Positions 1-8,346 of a DNA stretch of 29,583 nucleotides are shown here, one piece after another (the first letter of the stretch is position 1; each line of letters starts with the position of its first letter). Origin of the DNA: Campylobacteraceae bacterium (GTDB lineage Bacteria; Campylobacterota; Campylobacteria; Campylobacterales; Sulfurovaceae). Location of the stretch: the NCBI GenBank assembly GCA_027079365.1, contig JALWVW010000009.1:1-29583 (forward strand). The letters are read 5' to 3'. A program made the position numbers and the translations under genes. Under the pieces are notes generated by a model. The model saw only the letters and a list, made by a program, of their open reading frames with translations, ran no database searches and was not told the origin of the DNA.

Positions 1-755
1 TTGTGGGGCCTACGGGTGTAGGGAAAACCGCTCTTTCCAAAGCATTGGCACAGATGCTGGAAATACATTTCGAAAAGCTGGACATGAGTGAGTATATGGA
101 GCCGCATGCGGTCAGCCGCCTGATCGGTGCACCTCCGGGATATGTAGGGTTTGAGCAGGGAGGATTGCTGACGGAGATCATTAAAAAACACCCCTATACT
201 GTATTATTGCTTGACGAGATCGAAAAAGCGCATCCTGATATTATGAATATCTTGCTTCAGGTCATGGATGGCGCCAAGTTGACAGACAACAATGGCATCG
301 TGAGTGATTTCAAAAATGTGATTCTTATCATGACCTCCAATATTGGTACCAAAGAGGCCAATGTCATGGGCTTCGAGAAAGATAATTCCGTCAAAACAGA
401 CAAGGCACTCAAGAGCTTCTTTGCACCAGAGTTTAGAAATCGTCTGAGTGCAGTAGTGGAGTTTGCAGCTCTTGACATTGAGGCACTGACGCAGATCGTC
501 AAGATTGAGCTGGAGAAACTCAATCAACTCCTTGCCCCTAAGAAGATCACTGTCAAACTCACCAAGGCAGCTAGGATCTATATCGCCAAAGAGAGCTATG
601 ATGTGCAGTATGGTGCCAGACATATTGCCAGGGTACTGGATGAGAAAGTGAAGGAGCCATTGACTGATGAGATACTGTTTGGCAAGCTCAGAGAGGGTGG
701 CAGTGTGAAGGTGGGTTTCAAGAACGGGGAGCTGAAGTTTGCATTTGAAAAATAA
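1..755 (+). CDS. clpA: ATP-dependent Clp protease ATP-binding subunit ClpA (3' part)
   Basis: The AAA+ unfoldase ClpA feeds substrates to the ClpP peptidase. The gene is cut by the window edge, and the reading frame begins at base 3, inside the second AAA+ module (D2). Visible are Walker A GPTGVGKT at the very start, the pore loop GAPPGYVGFEQGG, Walker B LLLDEIEKAH, the sensor-1 region IMTSNIG and the arginine-finger segment APEFRNRL, followed by the small C-terminal D2 lid. MGFEKDN sits where ClpA carries its IGL/IGF ClpP-docking loop, and ClpB lacks that loop, so ClpA (or ClpC-like) is favoured over ClpB. The D1 ATPase and the N-domain lie outside the window. The next gene, aat, makes N-end-rule substrates for ClpAP, so the adjacency makes functional sense. 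Confidence 0.93.
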   Translation, partial: VGPTGVGKTALSKALAQMLEIHFEKLDMSEYMEPHAVSRLIGAPPGYVGFEQGGLLTEIIKKHPYTVLLLDEIEKAHPDIMNILLQVMDGAKLTDNNGIVSDFKNVILIMTSNIGTKEANVMGFEKDNSVKTDKALKSFFAPEFRNRLSAVVEFAALDIEALTQIVKIELEKLNQLLAPKKITVKLTKAARIYIAKESYDVQYGARHIARVLDEKVKEPLTDEILFGKLREGGSVKVGFKNGELKFAFEK

Positions 756-762
756 AACGATA

Positions 763-776
763 GGGTATGTTTACCC
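763..776 (+). terminator. possible weak terminator after clpA
   Basis: GGGTA and TACCC form a 5-bp stem around a TGTT loop, starting 8 nt after the clpA stop. A run of five T follows only after six further bases, so this is a poor intrinsic terminator. It could also be chance. Confidence 0.3.
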
Positions 777-847
777 ACACAGTTTTTATAGCATAGTTGA
801 TTTCTCTATAGTGGCAAGTATGCCCTGCGGAGGATAGGTTGGGTTCA

Positions 848-1573
848 ATGTTTGACGAGGAGGAGTATCTGATTTCTCCATTGAGTCGTTATGCGTATAC
901 TTTTCCGAATCCGCGTTATGCCTCAGATGAAGGTCTGCTCGCCTATGGCGGCGATCTGAGTCCCAACAGGCTGTTGACTGCATATCGTAAAGGAATCTTT
1001 CCCTGGTACGCAGAGGGAGATCCCATCCTCTGGTGGTCACCAGACCCAAGACTGCTGCTCTATCCTTCTTCCTTCAAGACACGAAAATCCTTTGCCCGAG
1101 TGCTACGCAGCGGGAAGTTTTCTGTGACATTTGACCATGCATTTTCAGAAGTGATCCACTACTGTGGTACGGTACCCAGAGAGGGGCAAAACGGAAGCTG
1201 GCTGCTGCCTGAAATGGAGGAGGCTTATACGGAATTGCATCGTATGGGATTTGCACACAGTGTGGAAGTTTACAGGGAGGGCGTATTGGTGGGTGGGCTC
1301 TACGGTCTGGCCATGGGGAAGGCATTCTTTGGGGAATCTATGTTCTCTTTGGTCAGTGATGCCTCCAAGGTGGCCTTTCGTGCACTCAGTGATGTTTTAG
1401 GTGGCAGAGGCTATGATTTTATAGACTGTCAAATGAAAACAGAACATTTGATGACACTTGGTGCGGTTGAGGTAGAGAGAGATATGTATCTGAATCAGCT
1501 TGATGTCGCACTTGAAAAAAGTAGTGATATTGGAAGTTGGCAGCAGTTTGCATGGAACTACGAGGAGGGATAA
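848..1573 (+). CDS. aat: Leucyl/phenylalanyl-tRNA--protein transferase
   Basis: Aat transfers Leu or Phe from aminoacyl-tRNA to the N-terminus of proteins starting with Arg or Lys, making them N-end-rule substrates for ClpS/ClpAP in the cytoplasm. The 241-residue product has the family signature: GLLAYGGDLSP near residue 30, RKGIFPWY near 48, WWSPDPR near 60, and later GGLYGLAMG...FFGESMF and DCQMKTEHL. E. coli Aat is about 234 residues. I chose ATG 848. An in-frame TTG at 839 would add three residues, but it lies only 4 nt from the GGAGGA at 829-834; ATG 848 is the usual codon although its spacing is longer. The gene follows clpA, the unfoldase of the same degradation route, and its stop directly abuts the GTG start of the next gene. 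Confidence 0.95.
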   Translation: MFDEEEYLISPLSRYAYTFPNPRYASDEGLLAYGGDLSPNRLLTAYRKGIFPWYAEGDPILWWSPDPRLLLYPSSFKTRKSFARVLRSGKFSVTFDHAFSEVIHYCGTVPREGQNGSWLLPEMEEAYTELHRMGFAHSVEVYREGVLVGGLYGLAMGKAFFGESMFSLVSDASKVAFRALSDVLGGRGYDFIDCQMKTEHLMTLGAVEVERDMYLNQLDVALEKSSDIGSWQQFAWNYEEG

Positions 1574-2557
1574 GTGGTAGACAGAGAGATGGGGTTTTCG
1601 TTGTGGCTTGATTTTGTCGAGCGAGAGTATTTGCGGGAGTCATTTCCTGCATTGATTGAAAAAGGCATTATCAATGGTGCTACAAGCAATCCAGCTATTT
1701 TTGCTGCTGCGATCACAACTTCACCGGCCTATCGTGAGCAACTTGCTTCTCTAAAAGGAAAGAGTGCCAAAGAGAAGTATGAGGCGCTGGCAATGGTGGA
1801 TATCCGTGCGGCGGCGCAGGCGCTTAGAAGCTGCTATGATGCGAATAACGACGGGTATATCTCGATTGAGGTAGACCCCTTTCTCTCCAATGATACCGCA
1901 GGTACTATCGCAGAAGGGGAGAGACTTTTTACAGCGATCGGAGAACCCAATGTCATGGTCAAAGTACCGGCAACAGAGGCAGGCTATGCAGCAATGCGTG
2001 TCTTGATGGGCAAAGGTATCTCGGTCAATGCCACACTGGTCTTCTCTCCGGTACAGGCGGAGCATTGTCTCAGTGCCATGCGGCAGGGCACAGAAGCAGC
2101 CGCTGGAAAGGTAGATGGTGTCATCTCTGTATTTGTAAGCCGATTCGACAGGCTGCTTGATGAGAGGCTGGCTGCCAGCGGGACAGTGCCTTCTAGAACA
2201 GGTGTTTTGAATGCAGCGAAGATATATGCGCTCATAGAGCGTACAGAGACGCCCAATATTCGTACACTTTTTGCCAGTACCGGGGTAAAGGGAGAGATAC
2301 TTCCTGCAGCATATTATATAGAGGAGCTCATGGCACCACACTCTATCAATACCGCACCTTTGGCAACAATTGAATCCTATGTGAATGCACCTCTGGGGGA
2401 GCCCAAATTGCCTATCAGTGAAGCGGAAATCAATGGATATTTCAGTGCATTGAAACAGCAGGGTATTGAGATCGAAGAGGTAAGCCAGTCACTTCTAGAG
2501 GACGGCTTGCGTGCCTTTGAGAAGGCATTTGCAGAGATGCTTAATCGCATAGAATAA
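1574..2557 (+). CDS. tal: Transaldolase
   Basis: Transaldolase moves a dihydroxyacetone unit between sugar phosphates in the non-oxidative pentose phosphate pathway. The 327-residue product matches the usual length of bacterial Tal. It shows TSNPAIF (residues 37-43), EVDPFLSNDTAGTI and NVMVKVPATEAG, where Lys130 is the expected Schiff-base lysine. The start is GTG 1574: GGAGG at 1564-1568, inside the end of aat, leaves a 5-nt spacer, and the gene begins on the base after the aat stop. An ATG at 1589 is too far from any ribosome binding site. Tight coupling to aat suggests co-transcription, though the enzymes are unrelated. Confidence 0.94.
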   Translation: MVDREMGFSLWLDFVEREYLRESFPALIEKGIINGATSNPAIFAAAITTSPAYREQLASLKGKSAKEKYEALAMVDIRAAAQALRSCYDANNDGYISIEVDPFLSNDTAGTIAEGERLFTAIGEPNVMVKVPATEAGYAAMRVLMGKGISVNATLVFSPVQAEHCLSAMRQGTEAAAGKVDGVISVFVSRFDRLLDERLAASGTVPSRTGVLNAAKIYALIERTETPNIRTLFASTGVKGEILPAAYYIEELMAPHSINTAPLATIESYVNAPLGEPKLPISEAEINGYFSALKQQGIEIEEVSQSLLEDGLRAFEKAFAEMLNRIE

Positions 2558-2575
2558 GAGAGAGGATACGATCAT

Positions 2576-3718
2576 ATGGAAGAGAAACTGAAGCTCTATC
2601 TCAGGAGTATGGTTGCCAATGAGGGGAGTGACCTGCATATCAAGGCGGGGTCACATGTCCGGGCACGCGTGCACGGTGCACTCCGTGTACTGGGAAAAGA
2701 GAAGCTTAACGAAGAGGAAGTGGAGATACTAGTCCGCGAAATCACCACAGAATCACATTATCAAAAGCTTACAGAGCAGGGCTCTGTGGATTTCAGTTAT
2801 AAGCCCGATAAAGAGAGCCGTTTCAGAGTCAATATCTTTAATCAGATGGATGGATTAAGCATAGTCATGCGGGTGATTCCAACACATATCCCCACCATTG
2901 AGGAGCTTAAGCTTCCTTCGGTGATAGAAACTTTTTCTGATATGCCACGAGGGCTTGTCTTGGTGACGGGGGTGACAGGCAGTGGTAAGTCAACTACTCT
3001 TGCTGCCATGCTGAACAAAATAAACCGTACCTACCAGAAGCATATTATCACGCTGGAAGACCCTATTGAATTTGTGCATCAGGATATTAAGTGTCTGGTG
3101 AACCAACGGGCACTGGGAAGTGATTTTTATGATTTTAAAGATGCATTGCCTGCAGCTCTGCGTGAGGACCCTGATGTTATTTTGGTCGGTGAAATGAGGG
3201 ATGCCGAGACGATTGAGCTTGCATTGCATGCTTCCAATACGGGACACCTTGTCTTTTCGACCCTGCATACGCTTGATGCCAAAGAAACGGTCAACCGTAT
3301 CGTAGGCTCTTTCCCCAAAGAGGAGCAAAACAGAATCCGCCTCTCTCTCTCATCAGTACTGTCCGGCATTGTCTCCCAGCGACTCATTCCAGGCAAAAAC
3401 GGAGGACGGATTGCTGCAGCAGAAGTGATGATTCAGACCAGTCGTATTCGGGAGTTGATTGCAGAGAATCGAGACTTTGAGATCTTGGATGCGATCGAAG
3501 AGGGACACGATATCTATCATTCACAGAGCTTTGACCAGCATTTACTGAGTATGGTTGACAGGCGCATGATCACCGAAGAGGTGGCATTGGAGTATGCGAG
3601 CAGACCTTCTGACCTAAAGTTGAAGCTTGAAGGTGTAGGGAGGGGCGGTGCAAAGCAGGCGATCAAAAATGCAGAAGAAGAGATAGTGGAGGCATTTGAC
3701 TTTAAAGTGGAGAAGTAA
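2576..3718 (+). CDS. pilT: PilT-family type IV pilus retraction ATPase
   Basis: A hexameric secretion ATPase that powers pilus retraction in twitching motility or DNA uptake, at the cytoplasmic face of the pilus machine. The 380-residue protein has an N-terminal PAS-like half with SDLHIKAG (18-25), Walker A GVTGSGKST (132-140, Lys138), Asp box EDPIE (161-165), Walker B VILVGEMRD (201-209) and His box NTGHLVFSTLHT (221-232). ALREDPDVILVGEMRD resembles PilT more than PilU. The C-terminus runs some 30 residues beyond typical PilT with a charged tail, a length closer to PilU. No other pilus gene is in the window. The start has GAGAGGA upstream and lies 18 nt after tal. Confidence 0.9.
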   Translation: MEEKLKLYLRSMVANEGSDLHIKAGSHVRARVHGALRVLGKEKLNEEEVEILVREITTESHYQKLTEQGSVDFSYKPDKESRFRVNIFNQMDGLSIVMRVIPTHIPTIEELKLPSVIETFSDMPRGLVLVTGVTGSGKSTTLAAMLNKINRTYQKHIITLEDPIEFVHQDIKCLVNQRALGSDFYDFKDALPAALREDPDVILVGEMRDAETIELALHASNTGHLVFSTLHTLDAKETVNRIVGSFPKEEQNRIRLSLSSVLSGIVSQRLIPGKNGGRIAAAEVMIQTSRIRELIAENRDFEILDAIEEGHDIYHSQSFDQHLLSMVDRRMITEEVALEYASRPSDLKLKLEGVGRGGAKQAIKNAEEEIVEAFDFKVEK

Positions 3719-3765
3719 TGTTAAGTAAATGATCACTGCTTCAACTCTCCTTAAAATGGTTTCGA

Positions 3766-3771
3766 TATAAT
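3766..3771 (+). promoter_or_regulatory. -10 element of the rplY promoter
   Basis: TATAAT in the context CGATATAATCC lies about 28 nt before the rplY start, in the 81-nt gap after pilT. No convincing -35 is present at 17 nt spacing. The same CGnTATAATCC context precedes leuS, and a variant precedes ndk. Confidence 0.7.
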
Positions 3772-3799
3772 CCGTTCCTATTTTAAACAAAGGACTACC

Positions 3800-4336
3800 A
3801 TGTTAGAAGGTATTATTAGAGAGAGTATCGGAAAGAGCAATGCAAAGCAGCTCAAAAGAGATGGTTATCTAATCGCTAACATCTATGCAAAGGGTGTTGA
3901 AAATATCAATGCTGCATTTAAGCGAGGTGATTTTATCAAAGCAGTCAGGGCCAAAGAGGCACTGACACTAGATATCAAAGTAGGAGACAAAGAGCTTAGC
4001 GTGGCGATCCAGGAGTATCAACTTCATCCTGTCAATGGTGACATTATGCATGTAGACCTTCGCGTAGCAGTGTCAGGCGTGGTGGCTGACTACCTAGTGC
4101 CTGTCAAAACGGTCGGTATACCTAAAGGTTTGAAAAACAAAGGGGTACTGATCATGAGTAAGAAAAGACTTAGAATCAGAGGTGCGATTGAAAATATGCC
4201 TCAAAATTTCACACTGGATGTTTCTGACCTTGAACGAGATGAATCTATTCTCGTAAGAGATGTCGAGGTACCAAAAGGGTGCAAGATAATGGATCGTGCA
4301 GATGTCTCTATCTGTGGTGTGATTAAAGCAGGATAA
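3800..4336 (+). CDS. rplY: 50S ribosomal protein bL25 (long, CTC type)
   Basis: bL25 binds 5S rRNA in the large ribosomal subunit. At 178 residues this is the long form: an N-terminal L25 domain (about 1-90, with RDGYLIANIYAKG and ending near LHPVNGDIMHVDLRVA) plus the C-terminal TL5/CTC beta domain (about 95-178). E. coli L25 has only the first domain, and long forms are often annotated as general stress protein CTC. AAAGGA at 3790-3795 precedes the ATG. The pth gene begins 3 nt after the stop, an rplY-pth pairing widespread in bacteria, and the promoter at 3766 probably drives both. Confidence 0.95.
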   Translation: MLEGIIRESIGKSNAKQLKRDGYLIANIYAKGVENINAAFKRGDFIKAVRAKEALTLDIKVGDKELSVAIQEYQLHPVNGDIMHVDLRVAVSGVVADYLVPVKTVGIPKGLKNKGVLIMSKKRLRIRGAIENMPQNFTLDVSDLERDESILVRDVEVPKGCKIMDRADVSICGVIKAG

Positions 4337-4339
4337 CAA

Positions 4340-4909
4340 ATGCTTTTTGTTGGTTTGGGAAATCCTGGATCAACCTACGAGATGACCCGACATAATATCG
4401 GTTATAGGGTCATCGAACGATTGGTTTCTGATCTGGGAGCCAAAAAACTCTCCAAAACATCATTTCATGGCAGACTTTTTCGCCATGGGACCCTTCTCTT
4501 TCTTCAGCCCACTACTTTTATGAATCTGTCTGGCAAGAGTGTGGCAGCAGTGAAGCAGTTTTTCAAGATAGACAGGGCGGATATCGTGGTAATTCACGAC
4601 GACATTGATCTACCTTTTGGTGCAGTACGCTTCAAGAGAGGTGGTGGCAGCGGTGGACACAATGGTCTGAAGTCCATTGATGAAGTAATAGGCAGGGAGT
4701 ATATCCGCGTCAGGATAGGTGTAGGCAAGCCGGAGTACAGTACACAGGTCTCGGAGTATGTATTGCATCCTTTCACCCCGGAAGAGGAACAGGCGGTAGA
4801 GAAGTTGGTAGCTTATGTGACACAGGTGTGCCAGAAGATACCTACAAGCCCACTGGAGCAGATTAAGTCACTCTACTCAGTGAAGAATATCTCTGCGTTA
4901 CCCCACTGA
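4340..4909 (+). CDS. pth: Peptidyl-tRNA hydrolase
   Basis: Pth cleaves the ester bond of peptidyl-tRNAs released from stalled ribosomes and so recycles tRNA. The 189-residue product carries the family signatures FVGLGNPGSTYEMTRHNIG (catalytic His in TRHNIG), FLQPTTFMNLSG, IHDDIDLPFG and RGGGSGGHNGLKSI. Length is normal. It starts 3 nt after rplY, and its TGA overlaps the ATG of the next gene by one base (TGATG), which indicates translational coupling through to lptG. Confidence 0.97.
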   Translation: MLFVGLGNPGSTYEMTRHNIGYRVIERLVSDLGAKKLSKTSFHGRLFRHGTLLFLQPTTFMNLSGKSVAAVKQFFKIDRADIVVIHDDIDLPFGAVRFKRGGGSGGHNGLKSIDEVIGREYIRVRIGVGKPEYSTQVSEYVLHPFTPEEEQAVEKLVAYVTQVCQKIPTSPLEQIKSLYSVKNISALPH

Positions 4910-5979
4910 TGCGAAGTAGCTATTTTCTCTATATAGCAAAACATGCCGGAAAAAATCTTCTCTTGATTCTTATGGCGGTAACGCTGGCAGTGACCCTGAT
5001 CGACTACCTCAAACATGCAGATGAGATCATATCCACAACTGGACAGACGATTCTCTATCTTTTTTACACATGGGAGTTTCGGCTTTCCCAGTTCTATCCG
5101 TTGGCGATCGTATTTGCAGCTGTGGTCACTTATATGTCGCTGGTACGGAGTCATGTTTGGGTATCGCTTTATACTTTTGGCTATAGAAAGAAACAGCTGT
5201 TTGTGCCATTTTTCTTACCGGCGTTGGCACTGTATCTGTTGTTACTCTTTTTGCAAACAGGTTCCTTTTCTTATGCCAGAGAGAGAGCCTGGGATATTCT
5301 CCATCATACACAAAGTGCGCGGATTGTGGATGATCTTTTTTTTAAATATAATGACAGTTTCGTTTATGTGAAAAGATTGGATCCCATCCAGAAAGTACTT
5401 GTAGATGTCACGGTATTTACACTGAAGCAGAAGCAAGTCAGGAGCACTATCACCCTCAAATATGCAAAGTTTGATGGTGTGTACTGGGTTACGGATCATG
5501 CAGTGTTGACAAAAAAGCACTATTCGGATCAGGGAAGACTTGTAGGATTTGACAGAGAAGATATGGGAGAATATCGGTTGCTAAAGGGGTATAAGCCCAA
5601 GGTGATAGAGCTGATCTATGAGGGGGATTCTCTCTCCTTAAGAGATGCGATCAGTACCTATGGTGTATTGAAAAAACAAGGACTCGATACAGGCAAGATC
5701 AAAACTTCTTTTTACGGAAAAGTCTTTCTACCCCTGTTTGCCCTGCCCATAGTGGCGATTCTCTTTTTTGCAACACCCTATTTTTCCAGATATATGAATC
5801 GTGAACTGGTCTGGATACTCTCCTTGGGGGGAACACTGATGCTTTGGGGGCTTTTGTATGCTCTCTATAGCTTAAGCGTCAGTGGCACAGTTTCTCCGGA
5901 TCTCGCAGTGCTTTTTCCCGTAATGCTGCTGATGGGTTATGCCTACAGACTTTTTTTAAAAGAGGAGAAGGTGATTTAA
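4909..5979 (+). CDS. lptG: LptF/LptG-family LPS export permease
   Basis: An inner-membrane permease of the LptB2FG transporter, which extracts lipopolysaccharide and passes it to the periplasmic Lpt bridge. The 356-residue protein has the expected topology: three N-terminal hydrophobic segments (about 15-33, 62-79, 97-117), a large hydrophilic periplasmic domain (about 120-260, with KYNDSFVYVKRLD and the WVTDHAV region) and three C-terminal segments (about 268-290, 298-322, 331-349). Length matches LptG/LptF (about 360). LptF and LptG are hard to separate by eye; I chose LptG from its place after pth in related genomes. It is translationally coupled to pth. LptE of the same pathway is encoded at 23560. 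Confidence 0.85.
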   Translation: MRSSYFLYIAKHAGKNLLLILMAVTLAVTLIDYLKHADEIISTTGQTILYLFYTWEFRLSQFYPLAIVFAAVVTYMSLVRSHVWVSLYTFGYRKKQLFVPFFLPALALYLLLLFLQTGSFSYARERAWDILHHTQSARIVDDLFFKYNDSFVYVKRLDPIQKVLVDVTVFTLKQKQVRSTITLKYAKFDGVYWVTDHAVLTKKHYSDQGRLVGFDREDMGEYRLLKGYKPKVIELIYEGDSLSLRDAISTYGVLKKQGLDTGKIKTSFYGKVFLPLFALPIVAILFFATPYFSRYMNRELVWILSLGGTLMLWGLLYALYSLSVSGTVSPDLAVLFPVMLLMGYAYRLFLKEEKVI

Positions 5980-5992
5980 TGTAAAATTTGGA

Positions 5993-5998
5993 TAAAAT
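5993..5998 (+). promoter_or_regulatory. -10 element of the lysA promoter
   Basis: TAAAAT in the context GGATAAAATC, 37 nt before the lysA ATG, in the AT-rich gap after lptG. No clear -35. A second similar hexamer (TAAAAT, 5982-5987) lies just upstream, so the exact site is uncertain. Confidence 0.45.
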
Positions 5999-6035
5999 CA
6001 CTATCAAAATAATTTTTTCATTTTAGGATATCCAA

Positions 6036-7244
6036 ATGCCGATAGATTTTCAGACACTTTCAAAAAAATATGATACCCCCCTTTATGTGTATGATTTTGA
6101 CAGGATGCAGGGAAACTATCAGCTATTTAAAGAGGCTTTCAGTGGAGAAAAATCTCTAATATCCTATGCGGTCAAAGCCAATTCAAACCTCTCGGTTATT
6201 CGCCATTTTGGGGAGCTTGGAGCTGGTGCAGACTGTGTCAGTATCGGTGAAGTGCGTAGGGCACTTTCCGCAGGCATTGAGCGGTACAAGATCATCTTTT
6301 CAGGTGTAGGAAAGCAGGATGAGGAGATCAGAGAGGCACTGACAGAAGAGATACTGATGCTCAACCTAGAGAGTGAAGCAGAGATGAAACGCGTGGAGAT
6401 GGTTGCCCAAGCGCTGGGTAGGCCTGCCCGCATCTCTATCCGTATCAATCCCAATGTGGATCCAAAGACTCATCCCTACATCTCTACTGGACTACATGAG
6501 AACAAGTTTGGTGTAGAGATTGCTAGGGCAAAGCGTATGTATATCTATGCAAAAAATGCCGAATTTCTTGATCCAATAGGCATTCATTTTCACATTGGGT
6601 CACAGCTGACAGACTTGGCACCGATTGCAGAGGCAGCGCAGATTGTGGCAGATTTGACCCGTTCACTCAAGGCGATTGGTATAGAGATCCGCTTTTTTGA
6701 TGTAGGTGGTGGCGTGGGTATCCGCTATGCTGACGAGACGCTGATTAGCCCGCAAGCATATGCTGAAGCGATCGTCAAAGCTACCAAGGGGCTGGATGTG
6801 ACACTGATGTGTGAACTGGGTCGTGCACTGGTCGGAAATACGGGCTATCTGCTGACCTCCGTGCTCTATGAGAAGCAAAATGGGGGAAAGCGCTTCGTAA
6901 TAGTGGATGCAGCCATGAATGACCTTCTGCGCCCGACACTGTACAATGCAGACCATCGCATCACGCTGCTGGACAGAAAGGATACAGAGATAAGTGAGGC
7001 AGATATCGTCGGTCCCATTTGTGAGAGTGGTGACTGGCTGGCAAAGGCTGTACCACTTCCTAAAACGGAGCATAATGATCTTATTGTCGTACATGATGCA
7101 GGAGCGTATGGGTTTACGATGTCAAGCAATTACAATACCAGAGGCAGGGCAGCTGAGATAGCAGTATCAGCAGGCAATGAGAGGATGATACGACAACGAG
7201 AGTCCTTTGAGGATCAAATTCGTCTGGAAGAAGCATATCTATAA
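6036..7244 (+). CDS. lysA: Diaminopimelate decarboxylase
   Basis: A PLP-dependent enzyme that decarboxylates meso-diaminopimelate to L-lysine, the last step of lysine synthesis. The 402-residue product is a fold-III decarboxylase: SYAVKANSN holds the PLP lysine (Lys47), IHFHIGSQ and FDVGGGVGIRY bind substrate and PLP phosphate, and CESGDWLAK places the active-site Cys at 329. A C-terminal beta domain carries DAGAYGFTMSSNYN. AGGA at 6025-6028 precedes the ATG. In Campylobacter I recall lysA being followed by a HAD-family gene and then pheA; here only a 34-nt gap separates it from pheA. Confidence 0.97.
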   Translation: MPIDFQTLSKKYDTPLYVYDFDRMQGNYQLFKEAFSGEKSLISYAVKANSNLSVIRHFGELGAGADCVSIGEVRRALSAGIERYKIIFSGVGKQDEEIREALTEEILMLNLESEAEMKRVEMVAQALGRPARISIRINPNVDPKTHPYISTGLHENKFGVEIARAKRMYIYAKNAEFLDPIGIHFHIGSQLTDLAPIAEAAQIVADLTRSLKAIGIEIRFFDVGGGVGIRYADETLISPQAYAEAIVKATKGLDVTLMCELGRALVGNTGYLLTSVLYEKQNGGKRFVIVDAAMNDLLRPTLYNADHRITLLDRKDTEISEADIVGPICESGDWLAKAVPLPKTEHNDLIVVHDAGAYGFTMSSNYNTRGRAAEIAVSAGNERMIRQRESFEDQIRLEEAYL

Positions 7245-7278
7245 ATGACTACATTGGTGAGCATAAAGGAGTCTGGAC

Positions 7279-8346
7279 ATGGCACTGAGTGAGATAAGAA
7301 AACAGATTGATGAGATGGACGATGCATTGCTGGATCTATACAATAAAAGGATGCAACTAGTACACCAGGTGGGGGTCGTCAAGAATAGTAGCGGCACACC
7401 TATCTATCGCCCAGAGAGGGAACAGGAGATCCTGAGTAGACTTAAAGAGAAAAATCAGGAACACAATGGCATACTAACTGGTCAAGCTATAGAAGCACTC
7501 TTTTTGGAGCTGTTTGCTGTGGCCAGAAACTTTGAACTTCCCGAGAAGATAGCCTTTTTGGGACCGGATGCCAGCTTTACACACCAGGCAGCGGAAAATA
7601 AATTTGGTGCCCTGAGCAGCTATGTACCTATCGGTTCGATCAGGGGTGTATTCAGAGAGGTGAGCCAGAAGAGAGCCAAATTTGGTGTGGTACCGATTGA
7701 GAACAGTTTTAATGGCATTGTCAGTGACACGATCACGGCGCTGCAGGATTTTGATACCAAGATCATTGCAGAGGTGATGGTGGATATCCATCATGTGCTT
7801 GCTACCAAAGCAGAAGATGTCAAGCATATCAAGCGACTCTATTCCAAAGATATCGCATTTGGGCAGTGCAAGCAGTTTTTGGAGGATTATGGGCTGGATG
7901 AACTGGAGCAGATTCCTGTTGAGTCTACTGCCAAGGCAGCAAAGCTGGCTGCGGGGGATCCTCAAGCGGCTGCGATCTGTGCAGAGGTGGCATCCAAAAT
8001 GTATGCGCTGCCTATTCTTTTTAGCAACATTGAAGACAAAGGCAACAACCGAACGCGCTTTTTTATTATCAGTGATTTTGAAAACAGACCCAGTGGCAAT
8101 GATAAAACGACGATTCTTGTGACATTGCCAAACAGACCTGGCGCACTGGTAGATTTTTTGAATGACTTTAAAGCGCTCAAAATTGATCTTACAAAGATAA
8201 AATCACATATTGTCGAAGGTGTTTCTATCTTTTTTATTGAATTTGACGGGCATAAAAATGATAAGAAGATCCAAGAAATATTTAACAAGCATGGAGCATC
8301 AATCAAATTTTTGGGCTCCTATGTCAAAGAAGCGGAGGATGTGTAG
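7279..8346 (+). CDS. pheA: Bifunctional chorismate mutase / prephenate dehydratase (P-protein)
   Basis: Converts chorismate to prephenate and then to phenylpyruvate, the committed route to phenylalanine. The 355-residue product has a chorismate mutase domain (about 1-88, LSEIRKQIDEMDDALLDLYNKR), a prephenate dehydratase domain (about 90-265, IAFLGPDASFTHQAA, VPIENSFNGIVSDT and the catalytic TRF at 259-261) and an ACT domain (about 275-350). The ACT domain keeps the GAL motif (288-290), but the usual ESRP motif reads KSHI (308-311), so feedback control by Phe may be altered. AAAGGAG at 7265-7271 fixes the ATG. The stop directly abuts the hisC ATG. Confidence 0.96.
   Translation: MALSEIRKQIDEMDDALLDLYNKRMQLVHQVGVVKNSSGTPIYRPEREQEILSRLKEKNQEHNGILTGQAIEALFLELFAVARNFELPEKIAFLGPDASFTHQAAENKFGALSSYVPIGSIRGVFREVSQKRAKFGVVPIENSFNGIVSDTITALQDFDTKIIAEVMVDIHHVLATKAEDVKHIKRLYSKDIAFGQCKQFLEDYGLDELEQIPVESTAKAAKLAAGDPQAAAICAEVASKMYALPILFSNIEDKGNNRTRFFIISDFENRPSGNDKTTILVTLPNRPGALVDFLNDFKALKIDLTKIKSHIVEGVSIFFIEFDGHKNDKKIQEIFNKHGASIKFLGSYVKEAEDV

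Noticed and set aside
2144..2160. TTCGACAGGCT in tal, similar to the dnaX/mfd repeat core
   Set aside because: It encodes residues in the normal transaldolase context (VSRFDRLLDERL), has no palindromic ends and adds no extra sequence, so the match is probably chance.
5826..5831. G6 run in lptG as a phase-variable tract
   Set aside because: Too short; phase-variable poly-G tracts in this phylum are usually 8 or more. The C6 run in hisC near 9099 is rejected for the same reason.
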